Assembly (NCBI GenBank): GCA_963719885.1 | Contig: CAVRDP010000026.1 | Span: 1-64,000, forward strand | Direction: 5' to 3' | DNA length: 64,000 nt | Source: JANXQG01 sp963719885 | GTDB taxonomy: Bacteria > Planctomycetota > Planctomycetia > Pirellulales > Thermoguttaceae | Notes under the pieces: model-generated | The model's input: the letters and a program-made list of their open reading frames with translations, nothing else | Databases searched by the model: none | What the model was told of the DNA's origin: nothing | Position numbers and translations under genes: made by a program | In this document: piece after piece, positions 48,912 to 59,242 of the stretch | Numbering within the stretch: position 1 is the stretch's first letter | Layout of the letters: the number at the start of each line of letters is the position of its first letter

Positions 48912-49559
48912 ATGCATGCCTGGAGAATTGCCGCTGCCATCTCGTGTTGTTCGATCCTGACAACCGGCTGCTGTATGTGCCAGCATCCAAGCTACGATTG
49001 CGGGCCGGTTTGGTCCCAAGGTGTCTGTCAGAATTGTAACCCCGACTATCGGGCGGGGTCAGTTCTCAATCGCCACGGTCCAGGCGTCCTGACGGCGGAA
49101 GATGCTCCGAGAGTTGCCCAACCGGCGCCTCATACCGCTGCTCGGGTTGCGCAGGCAGCCCGAGCCAGGCCGCACGGGTCCGATGCGTCGGACTCTCACG
49201 TTCGCGCAACGGTAGTTGCCCAACAACAGCGTCCTCAAAAACGATCGCCGGCCGAACGCCCATCTGCCCATTCGCCGCCCAAGCGCACAGTCCCGCCCGC
49301 GGCGCCCTCTCCGCACGATCTGCCGGTGCATACCGTTGCTGCTCCGCCCGGAACCAGGGAAGGCCACACGCGCATTCTGTCGACTACGGATCGGCGGTTG
49401 GACGAACCCCAAGAGCGTCCGAAGCCGGTGGCGGCCCAGGGCAAGTCGCCACAGCGGACAGCGGAGAAGCCCAGCGGAGATTTTGACGGCTGGCGGCCCG
49501 TGGCGCCCCATCAGGATCCGATCGAAACCGCAACCCAGTCGCGCGACATCAACCGCTGA
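48912..49559 (+). CDS. Cys-containing lipoprotein with a basic Pro/Ala-rich body
   Basis: The 215-residue protein begins MHAWRIAAAISCCSILTTGC, a lipoprotein signal with lipobox LTTGC. The mature N-terminus is Cys-rich (CCMCQHPSYDCGPVWSQGVC). The rest is disordered in character and rich in Pro, Ala, Arg and Gln. It resembles the small lipoprotein at 16705-17007. GGAAGG lies 9 nt upstream of ATG 48912; a longer frame from 48774 has no signal. The function is unknown. Confidence 0.5.
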   Translation: MHAWRIAAAISCCSILTTGCCMCQHPSYDCGPVWSQGVCQNCNPDYRAGSVLNRHGPGVLTAEDAPRVAQPAPHTAARVAQAARARPHGSDASDSHVRATVVAQQQRPQKRSPAERPSAHSPPKRTVPPAAPSPHDLPVHTVAAPPGTREGHTRILSTTDRRLDEPQERPKPVAAQGKSPQRTAEKPSGDFDGWRPVAPHQDPIETATQSRDINR

Positions 49560-49584
49560 GGCGTTGACCGCAGAAACCCAACCG

Positions 49585-50353
49585 TCACAGCCGTGGCACG
49601 GTCAACCCGCCGTCGACAAGGATGACGGCGCCGGTCGAGTAAGGGAAGTCGCCGCGCACCAGGGCCGCGACGGCCTTGCCGACGTCGTCGGGCTGGCCCC
49701 AGCGGGCCTGCGGTGCCAGGCCTTCGGCGAACAGCTTATCGTACTTTTGCGCCACGCCACTGGTCATGTCAGTGCGAATCACGCCCGGCCGGACCTCGTA
49801 AACCGGCAAATCGAATTCCCCCAGCCGCGCGGCCCAAAGCTGCGTCGCCATACCGACGCCGGCCTTCGAGATGCAATAGTCGCCGCGGCTAACGGAGGCC
49901 ACCGTCGCGGAAATCGACGAAATGTTGACGATGCAGCCGCGAAAGGCCGCATCGGCCTTCTTCTGAGTGATCATCCAGCGGGCAGCCGCCTGCGTAAGAA
50001 AATACGGCCCCTGCAGGTTCGTCCGCAACACTTCGACGAAACTCTCTTCGCTGGCCTCCAACACGTCCGCCCGAACGTTTGGGGCCACGCCCGCGTTGTT
50101 CACCAACACGTGCAGGCGGCCGAAGTGTTGCTGGACGGTCGCAACGAGCCGCTGCCGGGCCTGCCTATCGCTGACGTTGGCCTGGACATACTTTACGTCG
50201 GCCCCCAGGCGGCGGAGCGCGGCCAGCGACTCAGCCGCTGCCGCTTCCTCGCCTGCCGCAGATAGCCAGATCAAGACCTTCGCGGGCCAGGCACTGGGCA
50301 ATACCCAATCCGATCCCGCGACTACCGCCCGTGATAAGTGCGACACGTTTCAT
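49585..50353 (-). CDS. Short-chain dehydrogenase/reductase, frameshifted
   Basis: A 256-residue SDR. The N-terminus is read in one frame (MKRVALITGGSRGIGLGIAQ, the TGxxxGIG NAD(P)-binding motif), which breaks near 50245. The rest follows in the next frame: VLVNNAGVAPN, NISSISATVASVS (Ser), YCISKAG (Tyr and Lys of the YxxxK site), VRPGVIRTDMT and ILVDGGLTV. The operon with KDPG aldolase and a GH88-like enzyme suggests a role in uronate breakdown (a KduD-like step), but family alone cannot tell. The ATG at 50353 overlaps the cupin stop by ATGA. Confidence 0.8.
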
Positions 50354-50841
50354 GACAGAAAATCCGAAATCCGAGTTTGGGCCTGACGCGCCGCGTTACG
50401 CCGGCCTCTCCACACATTGCGGCTGGGCCCCGGCGGGTAATGGCGGGGCTTCGACGCCGGCGCGGGGAGCGTTCCAGAAAGTTCCTGCCGCCAGTGGGCC
50501 ACATCACCGGCAGGCCCATAGCAATAAAGCATCCGCAGCGGCGTATCGCCGATGTTGGTCATCTGATGGAACACGCCCGATGGAATATAAGCTGCCTGGC
50601 CCGAGGTCACTACGTGCCGCTCGTCACCGAGGCACATTTCGCCGGTCCCATCGAGGACGAAGTAGATTTCCTCCTGTTCCTGACTATGCCACGGCACTTG
50701 GCCGCCATGCGGATCGAGCGTGACGTTTCCGATCGCGAAACACTTCGCCTGGATCGGCGAAACGCCGCCGACGAGGTTTTGTGTCCGTCGCCCGGCGGGA
50801 TAGCGGCGGCCTTCGATCTTGTTCAAGTCGGCAATGATCAT
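50350..50841 (-). CDS. Cupin-domain protein
   Basis: A 163-residue protein with one cupin barrel: VPWHSQEQEEIYFVLDGTGE (the first cupin motif with His, Glu, Gln) and YIPSGVFHQMTNIGDTPLR (second motif with His). It may be an isomerase or sugar-binding protein such as those acting on uronates. GGGGAG lies upstream of the ATG at 50841. The first 18 bp of the coding start (50822-50839) are duplicated at 50863-50880, just upstream. It is third in the eda - GH88 - cupin - SDR operon. Confidence 0.75.
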   Translation of the reverse strand: MIIADLNKIEGRRYPAGRRTQNLVGGVSPIQAKCFAIGNVTLDPHGGQVPWHSQEQEEIYFVLDGTGEMCLGDERHVVTSGQAAYIPSGVFHQMTNIGDTPLRMLYCYGPAGDVAHWRQELSGTLPAPASKPRHYPPGPSRNVWRGRRNAARQAQTRISDFLS

Positions 50842-50883
50842 ATTATTCTCCCCTACGATTGATTCAAGTCGGCAATGATCCTA

Positions 50884-52211
50884 TCAGTCTCCCCAGAAAG
50901 TCAGGTAACGCTTGCCCGGGCCGAGACGCTCGACATACAGGGCCGCTTCACGAAGGTGGTAATCGCCCCATAAGCCTGACTCGCCACAGGGAACCTTGCA
51001 ACTCGGCGGCAAATAATCCCAGCCGTTGGGTCGATGATAAATGCTGTGCAGCAAGAGTCCTTGATGCTCGCCGCGGGTGCTCAGGTATGGTTCATCCAGC
51101 AGCGTACGGAGTACGGTCAGCCCGGCCTGCGAGTATCGGCTTTCACCCAAATAACGCCCCAATCGCAGCAGGCCCTGGGCGGCGATGGCCGCCGCGGAAC
51201 TATCGACCGGCTCGAATGCGTTTTCCGGCTCCGCGGGCCGGCCGCGCCAGTCGCCCAGGCAATGCAGTTGCGGGGCGCCGGTGTCCCAATAGGGAATGCC
51301 GTCGGCGGCGGTGGCTTGCTCGATGTAGAAATCGCTTGTCGCCCGGGCCGCTTCCAGAAACACCGCTTCGTTGCGGTTGTCGCCGACGGCTTTCAAGAAC
51401 TCCAACTGTTCGGCAAAACCGCAGATGGCCCAGGCCAGTCCGCGGGTCCAGGTGGAAAACGGCGAATAACCTTGCTGCGAATTCGGGCAGCGATACGCCC
51501 CGTCGTTGACGTTGAAAATTGACTCGTGGGCTGTCCGTCCGCGAAGGTCATAGGCATCGCGGCCGCGACCGTAGTAGACCGCCCATTGGGCCGTGGCCGC
51601 GGCGTGGGCCTGGAGCCGGTCCAAGAGCGAGATCCGCCGGTCGTTCTCCTCCATCAATGCATGGCCCAGCTTGTGCGCGATCGCCATGCTCGGAGCGAAC
51701 GAATCGTGTCGACGAACAACGAATGCGGACCGTTGAAGGAATAGATGTAGCCGCCACTCGGGATCTCGGTCCACCGCCGCGCTTGGATCGCGCCGCTGAC
51801 TTTCAATGCCAACTCGTAGAAACGGCGCTCCCACGGGTCTTCCGCGATCCGGCCCTCGCCCATCAGACGCAACAGGTTGCCGTAGGTGCTGACGATATTG
51901 AAACCATGATCGTGTACGCCCACATGGCTCACGTGCAGGGCCATCTTCTCGATCGTATTGCGGCGGCCGATTTTCAGGAACTCGGCCTCACCGGTAGCGT
52001 CGAACTGCAATAGGGCCGAACCGTACTGGAAACCCTGTGTCCATTCGGTCCAGCCGCGGGCCGTATATTTTCCGGCCACCGTAAAGACCGGTGCGCCGGC
52101 GCCCGGATCGTATCCAGCCTCGATCGACAGGATCTTTTCGCCCGAGCATTGCCAGAATCGCTGCAATTGGACCGACAGATCGGCGGGACGCAGATGGGGG
52201 TCGATGTTCAC
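50884..52211 (-). CDS. GH88/GH105-like unsaturated uronyl hydrolase, frameshifted
   Basis: The protein would be about 440 residues, an alpha/alpha barrel that removes unsaturated uronic acid from oligosaccharides produced by lyases. Visible: SVQLQRFWQCSGEKILSIEA, YTARGWTEWTQGFQYGSALL, VHDHGFNIVSTYGNLLRL, SGGYIYSFNGPHSLFVDTIR. The frame changes near 51690. The second frame has GLAWAICGFAEQLEFLKA, the family motif, IPYWDTGAPQLH and ENAFEPVDSSAAAIAAQGLL with LHSIYHRPNGWDY. GTG 52211 overlaps the KDPG aldolase stop (GTGA). The residues Asp and His in HDHGF fit the usual active site. Confidence 0.75.
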
Positions 52212-52867
52212 GATGCAACTCCTCGTACTCGGCGGACGATGGCCACCGCTTCTCGGCAGCGGTCGCGAATGGCTTGCCAGCGGCCGGCGGCCAGATCGTC
52301 CGGCTTGGCGATCCAGGTTCCGCCCACGGCCGCCACGGCCTTGATCGAAAGGTACGTTTCGAGGTTCCCCGGATTTACGCCGCCAGTGGGCATGAAGCAG
52401 ACGCCCGTGTGGGAGTAGGGCGCAGCCAGGGCCTTGAGCATTTCCACGCCACCGCTGGGCTCGGCCGGAAAGAACTTCACGATCCGGCAACCGAGTTCCA
52501 GGGCCTGCTCAATCTCGCTAGGCGTGCATATACCCGGCGCAAACGGCAGTCCGGCCCGGGCTGCATGCTGGACCACGGCCGGATTGAGTCCCGGGGCGAC
52601 GGCGAACCGTGCTCCGGCCGCCTTGGCGGCCCTTACATTGTCTTCGCTGAGCACTGTGCCGGCGCCGACAAGCAGTCCGGGCCGATGTCGGGCGATCTGC
52701 TCGATGACCTCCGCGGCGGCGGCCGTCCGGAAGGTGATCTCGGCCACCGGCAAGCCGCCTTCCAGCAAGGCGTCGGCCAGGGGCAGGGCCGCCTCGACCG
52801 ATTCGATTGCGATCACCGGCACCACCCCAAAGCGGGCAACTTCTGCAAATATTGAATCGTGCGGCAT
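52208..52867 (-). CDS. eda: 2-keto-3-deoxy-6-phosphogluconate aldolase (KDPG/KHG aldolase)
   Basis: The 219-residue class I aldolase splits KDPG into pyruvate and glyceraldehyde 3-phosphate. Motifs: GLPVAEITFRTAAAAEVI with the catalytic Glu, GLLVGAGTVLSEDNVRAAKA, FAVAPGLNPAVVQHA, and the Schiff-base Lys in LGCRIVKFFPAEP. GGVNPGNLETYLSI binds phosphate. It opens the operon that continues with the GH88-like hydrolase, cupin and SDR, so the likely pathway runs from an unsaturated uronate to central metabolism. Confidence 0.9.
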   Translation of the reverse strand: MPHDSIFAEVARFGVVPVIAIESVEAALPLADALLEGGLPVAEITFRTAAAAEVIEQIARHRPGLLVGAGTVLSEDNVRAAKAAGARFAVAPGLNPAVVQHAARAGLPFAPGICTPSEIEQALELGCRIVKFFPAEPSGGVEMLKALAAPYSHTGVCFMPTGGVNPGNLETYLSIKAVAAVGGTWIAKPDDLAAGRWQAIRDRCREAVAIVRRVRGVAS

Positions 52868-52943
52868 GCCAATTGGATCCTGATGGTATCGACCCTATTG
52901 TAACGGCCGCCGCCGTAGTGGGTAGTTACCTGGCGAAAACGGC

Positions 52944-53016
52944 TCTTCGTAGAACGGAATTTAATCCGTGGTCTGGCTTTTATCAGGCAAAGGGAATGAA
53001 TTCCGTTCTGCGAAGA
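52944..53016. repeat. Inverted repeat in the eda - TPR divergent gap
   Basis: The arms 52944-52960 and 53000-53016 match at 16 of 17 positions and contain TAGAACGGAAT or its inverse. The 39-bp loop has no gene. The hairpin lies between the divergent start regions of eda and the TPR gene. Confidence 0.5.
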
Positions 53017-53133
53017 CTTGCAAGAAGGCCCCCTATCTGGCAAGATAGTGGAGATTCACGGCTCATGCACTATTGGGGACACCACCGACTATCGAACATC
53101 TTTGTGGAACGGATTTCAGTATTGTGGCGTGCC

Positions 53134-53167
53134 TTTAGTCGCCCTCTATGTCAATAGGGCGACTAAA
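53134..53167. promoter_or_regulatory. 12-bp perfect hairpin upstream of the TPR gene
   Basis: TTTAGTCGCCCT and AGGGCGACTAAA form a perfect stem around a 10-nt loop, ending 49 bp before the GTG start at 53216. With no T run after it, it is more likely a leader structure or operator than a terminator. Confidence 0.4.
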
Positions 53168-53215
53168 TTCACCGCCACAGCTTCCGTTCTCCCAAAAACC
53201 TCACGGGAGTTAGTC

Positions 53216-53542
53216 GTGCACGATCATCAGGACGCGTTGGAAGCGTACAGTCGCGGGTTGGAGTATCTCGACTACAACGAACCCGACCAGGCCATCGTTG
53301 CCTTTACCGAGGCATTGAAGTTGAATCCTCGATATCTTCATGCCTATTTTGCCCGCGGCTGCGCCTGGGCCGAGCGGGGTAATCTGGAAGAGGCGATTGC
53401 CGACTACAATGAGGCCATTCGTCTCGATCCGAACTACGCGGCGGCGTACAGCAATCGAGCCGCCGCTTTGAATCGGCGCGGCGACGTCAAGGCCGCCGCC
53501 GCCGACCTGGAGCGCTGCCGGAGCTTGAAGAGCATCGTGTAG
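53216..53542 (+). CDS. Short TPR protein
   Basis: The 108-residue protein has three tetratricopeptide repeats: ALEAYSRGLEYLDYNEPDQA, AYFARGCAWAERGNLEEAIA, then AYSNRAAALNRRGDVKAAAA. I chose the GTG at 53216 because GGGAG lies 6 nt upstream; the open frame extends further but that part covers the hairpin. It probably mediates protein contacts; partners are unknown. Confidence 0.7.
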   Translation: MHDHQDALEAYSRGLEYLDYNEPDQAIVAFTEALKLNPRYLHAYFARGCAWAERGNLEEAIADYNEAIRLDPNYAAAYSNRAAALNRRGDVKAAAADLERCRSLKSIV

Positions 53543-53549
53543 CGCGTAC

Positions 53550-53569
53550 GTCGGCCTTTCCAGGCCGAC
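53550..53569 (+). terminator. Hairpin terminator after the TPR gene
   Basis: GTCGGCCT pairs with AGGCCGAC around TTCC, 8 bp after the stop codon. No T run follows, so strength is uncertain. Confidence 0.45.
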
Positions 53570-53816
53570 AGCGACTCTTGTCAATCTGGGGCATTTGTCA
53601 ATCTGGGATATCTACGGCGATTTTTCACAGGCACTAAGTGTGGTTATGGAGGATCCACCGCCTGCTTCCCACTTGGTGGGCATGACGGATCCAGCGATTC
53701 TCTCGGACCGAACGTTTCCAATGTCGGGGTTGCATCGATTTTGTCGATAACAAGCAGGGAAACGGTAGTGATTCCTTTGACGGTTTGCGCGGATTTTCCG
53801 GATTATTCATGCGTAC

Positions 53817-55358
53817 ATGCGGGATGCCTATCGACACGCCTGCTTGTCTGGCCTTGCCGCGATGGCGCTTTGCCTGAGCGGATGTACGACTTTTTCGGAC
53901 TACGTGGACCACGGCTTCAAGGTGGGGCCCGAGTACGACCCCGCCGCGGCGGCAGTCGCACCACAGTGGATCGACGCCACCGATATCCGCGTGCGCGGCC
54001 AGGCCGGCGACCTGGGCCACTGGTGGCGCGTCTTCAACGACCCTGTGCTCGACGACCTCGTTTGTCATGCCTATGACGAGAACGTCAACTTGCGAGAGTG
54101 CGGCACGCGGATCCTTCAAGCCCGGTATAGTCTGGCGATCGCCAAGGGCGAAATCTTCCCCCAGACACAAGCCGTCAGCGGCGGCTATAGCCATCAGCAA
54201 CTAGCCACAGCCGCGATTCCCATCACGCTCCCCTACATTCCCCAGTCCTTCGACAATTGGAATCTCGGATTCAATTTGGCCTGGGAACTGGACTTCTGGG
54301 GACTATACCGCCGCCAAGCGCTGGCCGCGGGGGCCCAGTTGGACGGGTCCGTGGAGACCTACGACGCCGTGCTGGTCACCTTGTTGGGCGACGTGGCCAT
54401 GAACTACGTCCTCATGCGCCAGACCCAGGAGCAGATCGAACTGGCCCGGCAGAACGCGAAACTACCAGCGCGATATCCTGAAGATCATTCAAGACCGCAT
54501 GAAGGTCGGGGTCGGCAGTGAGTTGGACGTTGAGCAGCAACGAAGCGTGCTTTCGCAAACCGAGGCCACGATCCCGCAGTTCGAAATCACCTTGCGGCAG
54601 ACCGTGGATCGGCTTTGCACCTTGTTGGGCATTCCGTCCATGGACCTGCAAACCCGCTTGGGACAGAGGCCGATTCCCACGCCGCCGCGCGAGGCCGTGT
54701 TGGGCATTCCGGCGCAGTTGTTGGAGCGGCGGCCCGATATTCGCCGCGCCGAGCGCAACGCCGCGGCCCAGGCGCAGCAAATCGGCATCGCCCAGGCCGA
54801 ATTGTATCCCCACATCTCGATCAGCGGCACGTTGATCGGCCCCGCCGTGCTGGGAGGCCGCACGCTGGGCTTCGCTCCGCAGGGCGGCCCCGCCACGCTG
54901 GGTTATTCGGCCCAGAACCTGTCGCAACTATTCACGCCGGGAAACTTCAACGACAGCGTTGGGCCGTCGTTCCAGTGGAACATCCTCGACTACGGCCGGA
55001 TTGCCGACAATGTCCGCTTGCAGGATGCCAGGTTCCAGCAGGCCTTGCTGGACTACCGCACCGCCGTGCTGACCGCCAACCAAGAGGCTGAGAACGGGTT
55101 GGTCGCCTTCCTGCGGTCCCAGGAGCGAACGACGATGCTTTCCCAGAGCGTTGTCGCCGCCAAGAAAGCCTCGCGGTCGTCGTCGACCAGTACCGCTGGG
55201 GCAAGGCCGACTACACCCGCCTCGCCCAGATCCAACTGACCCTGCAACAACAGCAGGATCACGAGGCCCAGGCCCGCGGTCAGATTGCTTTGGGCCTGAT
55301 CCAGGTCTATCGCGCGTTGGGCGGCGGTTGGGAGATCCGTCTTGGCCAAGCCAAATAG
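53817..55358 (+). CDS. TolC/OprM-type outer-membrane efflux lipoprotein (NodT family), two frameshifts
   Basis: The outer-membrane channel of a tripartite efflux pump, about 513 residues. It has a lipoprotein signal (MALCLSGC), then KVGPEYDPAAAAV and WWRVFNDPVLDDLV, the family N-terminus. Coiled-coil and beta-barrel repeats follow. The frame shifts near 54460 (AAA run) to RDILKIIQDRMKVGVGSELD, EAVLGIPAQLLERRPDIRRA, IGIAQAELYPHISISGTLIG and GPSFQWNILDYGRI. It shifts again near 55165 to VVDQYRWGKADYTRLAQIQ and ends GGGWEIRLGQAK. No pump gene lies next to it in this window. Confidence 0.85.
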
Positions 55359-55364
55359 ACGGCC

Positions 55365-56663
55365 TTAATCGGATTCATGCCTCGCCTTTCTATATCGATC
55401 GCCGGTAATCAACCGTGCCGAGCGATTCCAAGTCAAGTAGTTCCAGGCCCACTGAAAGAAGATCAGCAGACGGTTCTGAAACTCGACTATGTACATCAGG
55501 TGGATGAAAAGCCACGTCAGCCAGGCCAACAGGCCGGAAAACTTTAAGGGGCCGACAACCGCCACGGCCCGTGCGCGGCCGATCGTGGCCATGGTGCCGT
55601 AATCGCGATAACGGAACGGCGACAGCTTGCCGCCACGGAGGCGGCGACGGATGAGTCTTGCCACGTAATGCCCCTCCTGCATCGCTACCGGTGCCAGTCC
55701 CGGCAGCGGCACTGCATGAAGGGAAAGTAAGGGCATGGGCCAGGTCGCCGATCACAAACACCTCGGGATGCCCTGGCAGCGACAGATCGGGTCCGACAGG
55801 CACGCGGCCCTGCTGATCAGGCTGGATACCGGCAGCGTCGGCAAGCACCTTGCCCAGGGGCGACGCCCGCACGCCGGCTGCCCAAATCAACGTAGCGGCC
55901 GCGATCTCTGCGGTCTGCTCGCCGCAGCGAATCGTTACGCCGTCGGAACGCACGTCCGTAACCAGGGTTTTCAGGCGGAGGATGACCCCCAGTTGCTCCA
56001 ATTGGGTCCGTGCCCGGGCCGACAGCTTTGGCGGAAAGGCATTCAATACGCGGTCGCTGCCTTCGATGAGGAAGATGCGGGCCTGGGTTGGATCGATTCT
56101 GCGGAACTCGCCGCGCAGCGTATGCCGGGCCATTTCCGCTACCGCGCCGGCCATTTCCACGCCGGTCGGTCCGCCGCCGATTATAACGAACGTCAACTGC
56201 CGGCGAACCTGCTCCGCGTCGCGCTGGCGTTCCGCCGTTTCGAAGGCCACGAGCACGCGGCGACGGATGTCGGTCGCTTCCTCGATCGTTTTTAGCCCCG
56301 GGGCGGTCGGTTCCCACTCGTCGTGGCCAAAGTACGAGGTTTCCGAGCCGGTGGCCACGATCAGCGAGTCGTAGGCGATAGTGTCGTCCGCGAGCAGGAC
56401 GCGGCGGCCGGCGAGGTCGAAGCCGATGACCTCCGCCATCAGAACATCGACATTCGAGTGCCTTTCCAGCACGGCCCGTAGCGGCGCCGCGATGTTGGCC
56501 GGAGACAGCCCACCCGTGGCCACCTGGTACAGGAGCGGTTGAAAGAGGTGAAAGTTCCGCCGGTCGATCAGGGTCACCTGGACCGGCGCCTTGCGAAACG
56601 ATTGGCGCAGTAAAGACCACCAAATCCGCCACCGACAATGACCACTCGATGCTTTTCATTCAA
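55365..56663 (-). CDS. ndh: Type II NADH dehydrogenase (NDH-2), two frameshifts
   Basis: A monotopic flavoenzyme that passes electrons from NADH to quinone without pumping protons; about 430 residues. N-terminal FAD-binding motif VVIVGGGFGGLYCA is in one frame from the TTG at 56663 (GGAGAG upstream). The middle frame begins TLIDRRNFHLFQPLLYQVAT, with IIGGGPTGVEMAGA for NADH binding, TLIWAAGVRASPL and PEVFVIGDLAHA. The last frame carries AMQEGHYVARLIRRRLRG and the amphipathic C-terminus QNRLLIFFQWAWNYLTW for membrane contact. It is convergent with the efflux gene, six bases apart. Confidence 0.85.
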
Positions 56664-56721
56664 AATGGGCTCTCCACAGTTGAGCTTTCGTTCGATCCGG
56701 TCAAGGCGGTTTGATGTTGAA

Positions 56722-59133
56722 TTACGGCGGCATCAGCACCGACCCGAGGCCATCGATATAACGGTTGCCGGACTGGAATCGTCTCTGCAATTCTAACATA
56801 CCGGCCTCAGAAAAAGGCCTGTCTGGCAATCGGTTTGCTTGCTCGATGGTTTTTGCGGCCAGCGTAGAATTTCCGCTTTCGGCGCAAGCGGCTGCCAACG
56901 CCACCAAGACCCGCGAATCACGGCCCTGGGAAATTTTTGCCGCCCGCTCGGCCAACGCAAAGGCTTTTCCCCCGTTGCGAACGGCCGGGTCCGGATCGGT
57001 GGCCAGGAGCCAGGCGGTCATCGTGAGCACGGGCAGCGAATCGGGATTGTCGTCGAGGAATCTCGTCCAGTACTCCAGGGCCCCGCGCGACTGACGTTTG
57101 AGATAATAAAGGTAGCCGAGGGTTACTGTCGCTTCGCGGGCGGTAGCCGGTTGCTGCAAGAGAATGATGTAGCACTGGATCGCCTCGTCGCGACGCAGCG
57201 GGTCGTTGGCCAGCGTTTGGGCCAACGTCTGCCACGCCCCGTAGTTGGTGGGGGCAATTTCGACTGCCTTGCGGAGTGCGGCAATTCCCTCCTCGAACTT
57301 CTTCTGCCGGCATAAGACCTTGCCCAACTTCCAATACGCCTCGACGTACTGCGGATCTTTCTCCAAGGCCGTGCGAAAGTTGGCCGCGGCCGCGGCAAAC
57401 TCGCCGCGGAGCATCAGTCCCGTGCCCAGGTTCACGTAGCTTTGCTCGAAGTCGGGCCGGATCTCGATCGCCGTGCGATAGTGCTTCAGGGCCTCGTCGG
57501 TCAAGTTCCTGAACGCCTGCATGTCCACGGGCCTGAGCGACTGGGCCTTAAGCATGTACATATTGCCGAGATTGATGTGGGCCTCGACGTATCGCGGACG
57601 GATCTCGACCGCGTGCCGGTAATGCTTGAAGGCCTCGTCCATCTGGCCTTTGGATTGAACGATGTACCCCAGGTTGTTCTCGGCCAAGGCAATTTCAGGA
57701 TTGGCCTTCAGGGCACTCGTCCAGAGTGTCTCGCTGTTTTTCCAGGTCTTCGTCTGTGCCGCGGTCGATTGGATGAGAAGGGGAATCAACAGCACCAACG
57801 CCACAGTCCAGAACCATCGGCGGAAAGGCAGATTGACCGTAAGTTCCTCCGCAGTCCAGGCAAGCATGATACAAAGCCCGATGTGCGGTAGATACGTATA
57901 GCGATCGGCCATCGCCTGCACCCCGACCTGGACCAGGCCGATGACCGGCAGCAGGGCCACCAGGTACCACAACCATCCCACGACCAGCCATCGCCACGTC
58001 CGCAGACACACGACCAGGGCTGTTATCGCGGCCAGCACGAGCCAGGCCACCGCGATATTCGGCCACGGCACACCACGCTCTGGAAACGGATAGAGCGGCG
58101 CCAGATTGACGGGATAAAACAGCTTGCCGATATACGCCGCATACGACACCAGGGCGTTTTCCGACCGCATGGGAAACGTGATCGTGTCGATGACTTTCAT
58201 CGCCCCGCGCTGGGCAACCATGGTCACGACGCTCGATGCCGCCGCCAGGGCAAACAACGGGGCCTTTTCCAACAACATCCGCATTGGCGAAGGGCCGGGG
58301 GAAGAGGAGGGGGGAGGGGAGAGGGGGAGAGGGGAGATCAGGTCGTCTCCGCCGACCCGCTGCGCCGACCCGCTGCGCGAGTACCCCGCGCGTCCTTGTC
58401 CTCCGCCAAGCTGCCCCAATGGCCAGTAGTCCAGCAGCACCAGCAGCACCGGCAGGGTTACGAGCATCGGCTTGGCCATTAGGCCGACGATAAAAAGCAG
58501 GACTACCAGGCCGTATCGCGGCCAGGAGCGGCTGTGGCTCGCGTATGCCGCGTAGGCCCACAAGGTCAAGAAGAAGAACAATCCGCTGAGCACGTCTTTT
58601 CGCTCGGAGATCCAGGCCACCGACTCGGCCCGCAGCGGATGGAGCCCGAAGAGGATGGCAACCAGCAGGCTCGGCCACAAGGCGGAAGTCATCCGCCGCA
58701 GGGCCAGGAAGAGCACAATAACGTTGATGCCGTGGATCAGGATGTTCGTGAGGTGATGGCCCCAGGGCTTTCCGTGCTCTTCAGCGCTTTCCGGGCCGAA
58801 GATCTGGCGGTCGAGGATATGCGAGAGCCATGTCAAGGGATGCCAGTTGTCGTAGTCCAGGCTCGTGAAGGCCCAACGAATCGAATCCCGCGTCAGGCCT
58901 TGGGTGACGTGCTCGTTATCGTAGACATAACGGTTGTCGTCGAGATTGACGAAGCCGAAATCCCTGTCCGTGGCCGGAAGAAAGGCCAGGATAGTGCTGG
59001 CCAAAAGCACCAGGCAGACGGCGGCCAGTACCCAGGGATTCCTTTCCGCGAGGTTTGCGGCAGCCGGTGTACAGGGGTGCCCGGGGCAGGACGATTCTTC
59101 GCCATCCGGCCGGACGAGCGCGGCGACGAGCAT
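56722..59133 (-). CDS. TMTC-like multi-pass membrane protein with TPR repeats
   Basis: An intact 803-residue protein. The N-terminal half has about nine or ten membrane segments and family motifs such as FVNLDDNRYVYDNEHVTQG, DNWHPLTWLSHILDRQIFG, GLHPLRAESVAWISERKDVL and VMRSENALVSYAAYIGK-like text. The C-terminal half has about eight TPR units (ALAENNLGYIVQSKGQMDEA, EAHINLGNMYML, YVNLGTGLMLRGEFAAAA and more). Members resemble TMTC/PMT-type O-glycosyltransferases, so a role in protein glycosylation is possible. A loop (58290-58400) carries an insertion rich in Ser/Pro, coded by purine-rich repeat DNA with a 13-bp tandem duplication at 58351-58376. Its promoter region is composite repeat copy B. 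Confidence 0.75.
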   Translation of the reverse strand: MLVAALVRPDGEESSCPGHPCTPAAANLAERNPWVLAAVCLVLLASTILAFLPATDRDFGFVNLDDNRYVYDNEHVTQGLTRDSIRWAFTSLDYDNWHPLTWLSHILDRQIFGPESAEEHGKPWGHHLTNILIHGINVIVLFLALRRMTSALWPSLLVAILFGLHPLRAESVAWISERKDVLSGLFFFLTLWAYAAYASHSRSWPRYGLVVLLFIVGLMAKPMLVTLPVLLVLLDYWPLGQLGGGQGRAGYSRSGSAQRVGGDDLISPLPLSPPPSSSPGPSPMRMLLEKAPLFALAAASSVVTMVAQRGAMKVIDTITFPMRSENALVSYAAYIGKLFYPVNLAPLYPFPERGVPWPNIAVAWLVLAAITALVVCLRTWRWLVVGWLWYLVALLPVIGLVQVGVQAMADRYTYLPHIGLCIMLAWTAEELTVNLPFRRWFWTVALVLLIPLLIQSTAAQTKTWKNSETLWTSALKANPEIALAENNLGYIVQSKGQMDEAFKHYRHAVEIRPRYVEAHINLGNMYMLKAQSLRPVDMQAFRNLTDEALKHYRTAIEIRPDFEQSYVNLGTGLMLRGEFAAAAANFRTALEKDPQYVEAYWKLGKVLCRQKKFEEGIAALRKAVEIAPTNYGAWQTLAQTLANDPLRRDEAIQCYIILLQQPATAREATVTLGYLYYLKRQSRGALEYWTRFLDDNPDSLPVLTMTAWLLATDPDPAVRNGGKAFALAERAAKISQGRDSRVLVALAAACAESGNSTLAAKTIEQANRLPDRPFSEAGMLELQRRFQSGNRYIDGLGSVLMPP

Positions 59134-59242
59134 GGGTTCTGCGAAGGTATCGTCGAGGATGTGTCTTGCTTGCGTCTTCGCCCCATGCGGCTATTTTCAT
59201 CGGCCGGATCGAGATTGTAAAGCGGTGATCAATCGGTGAATA

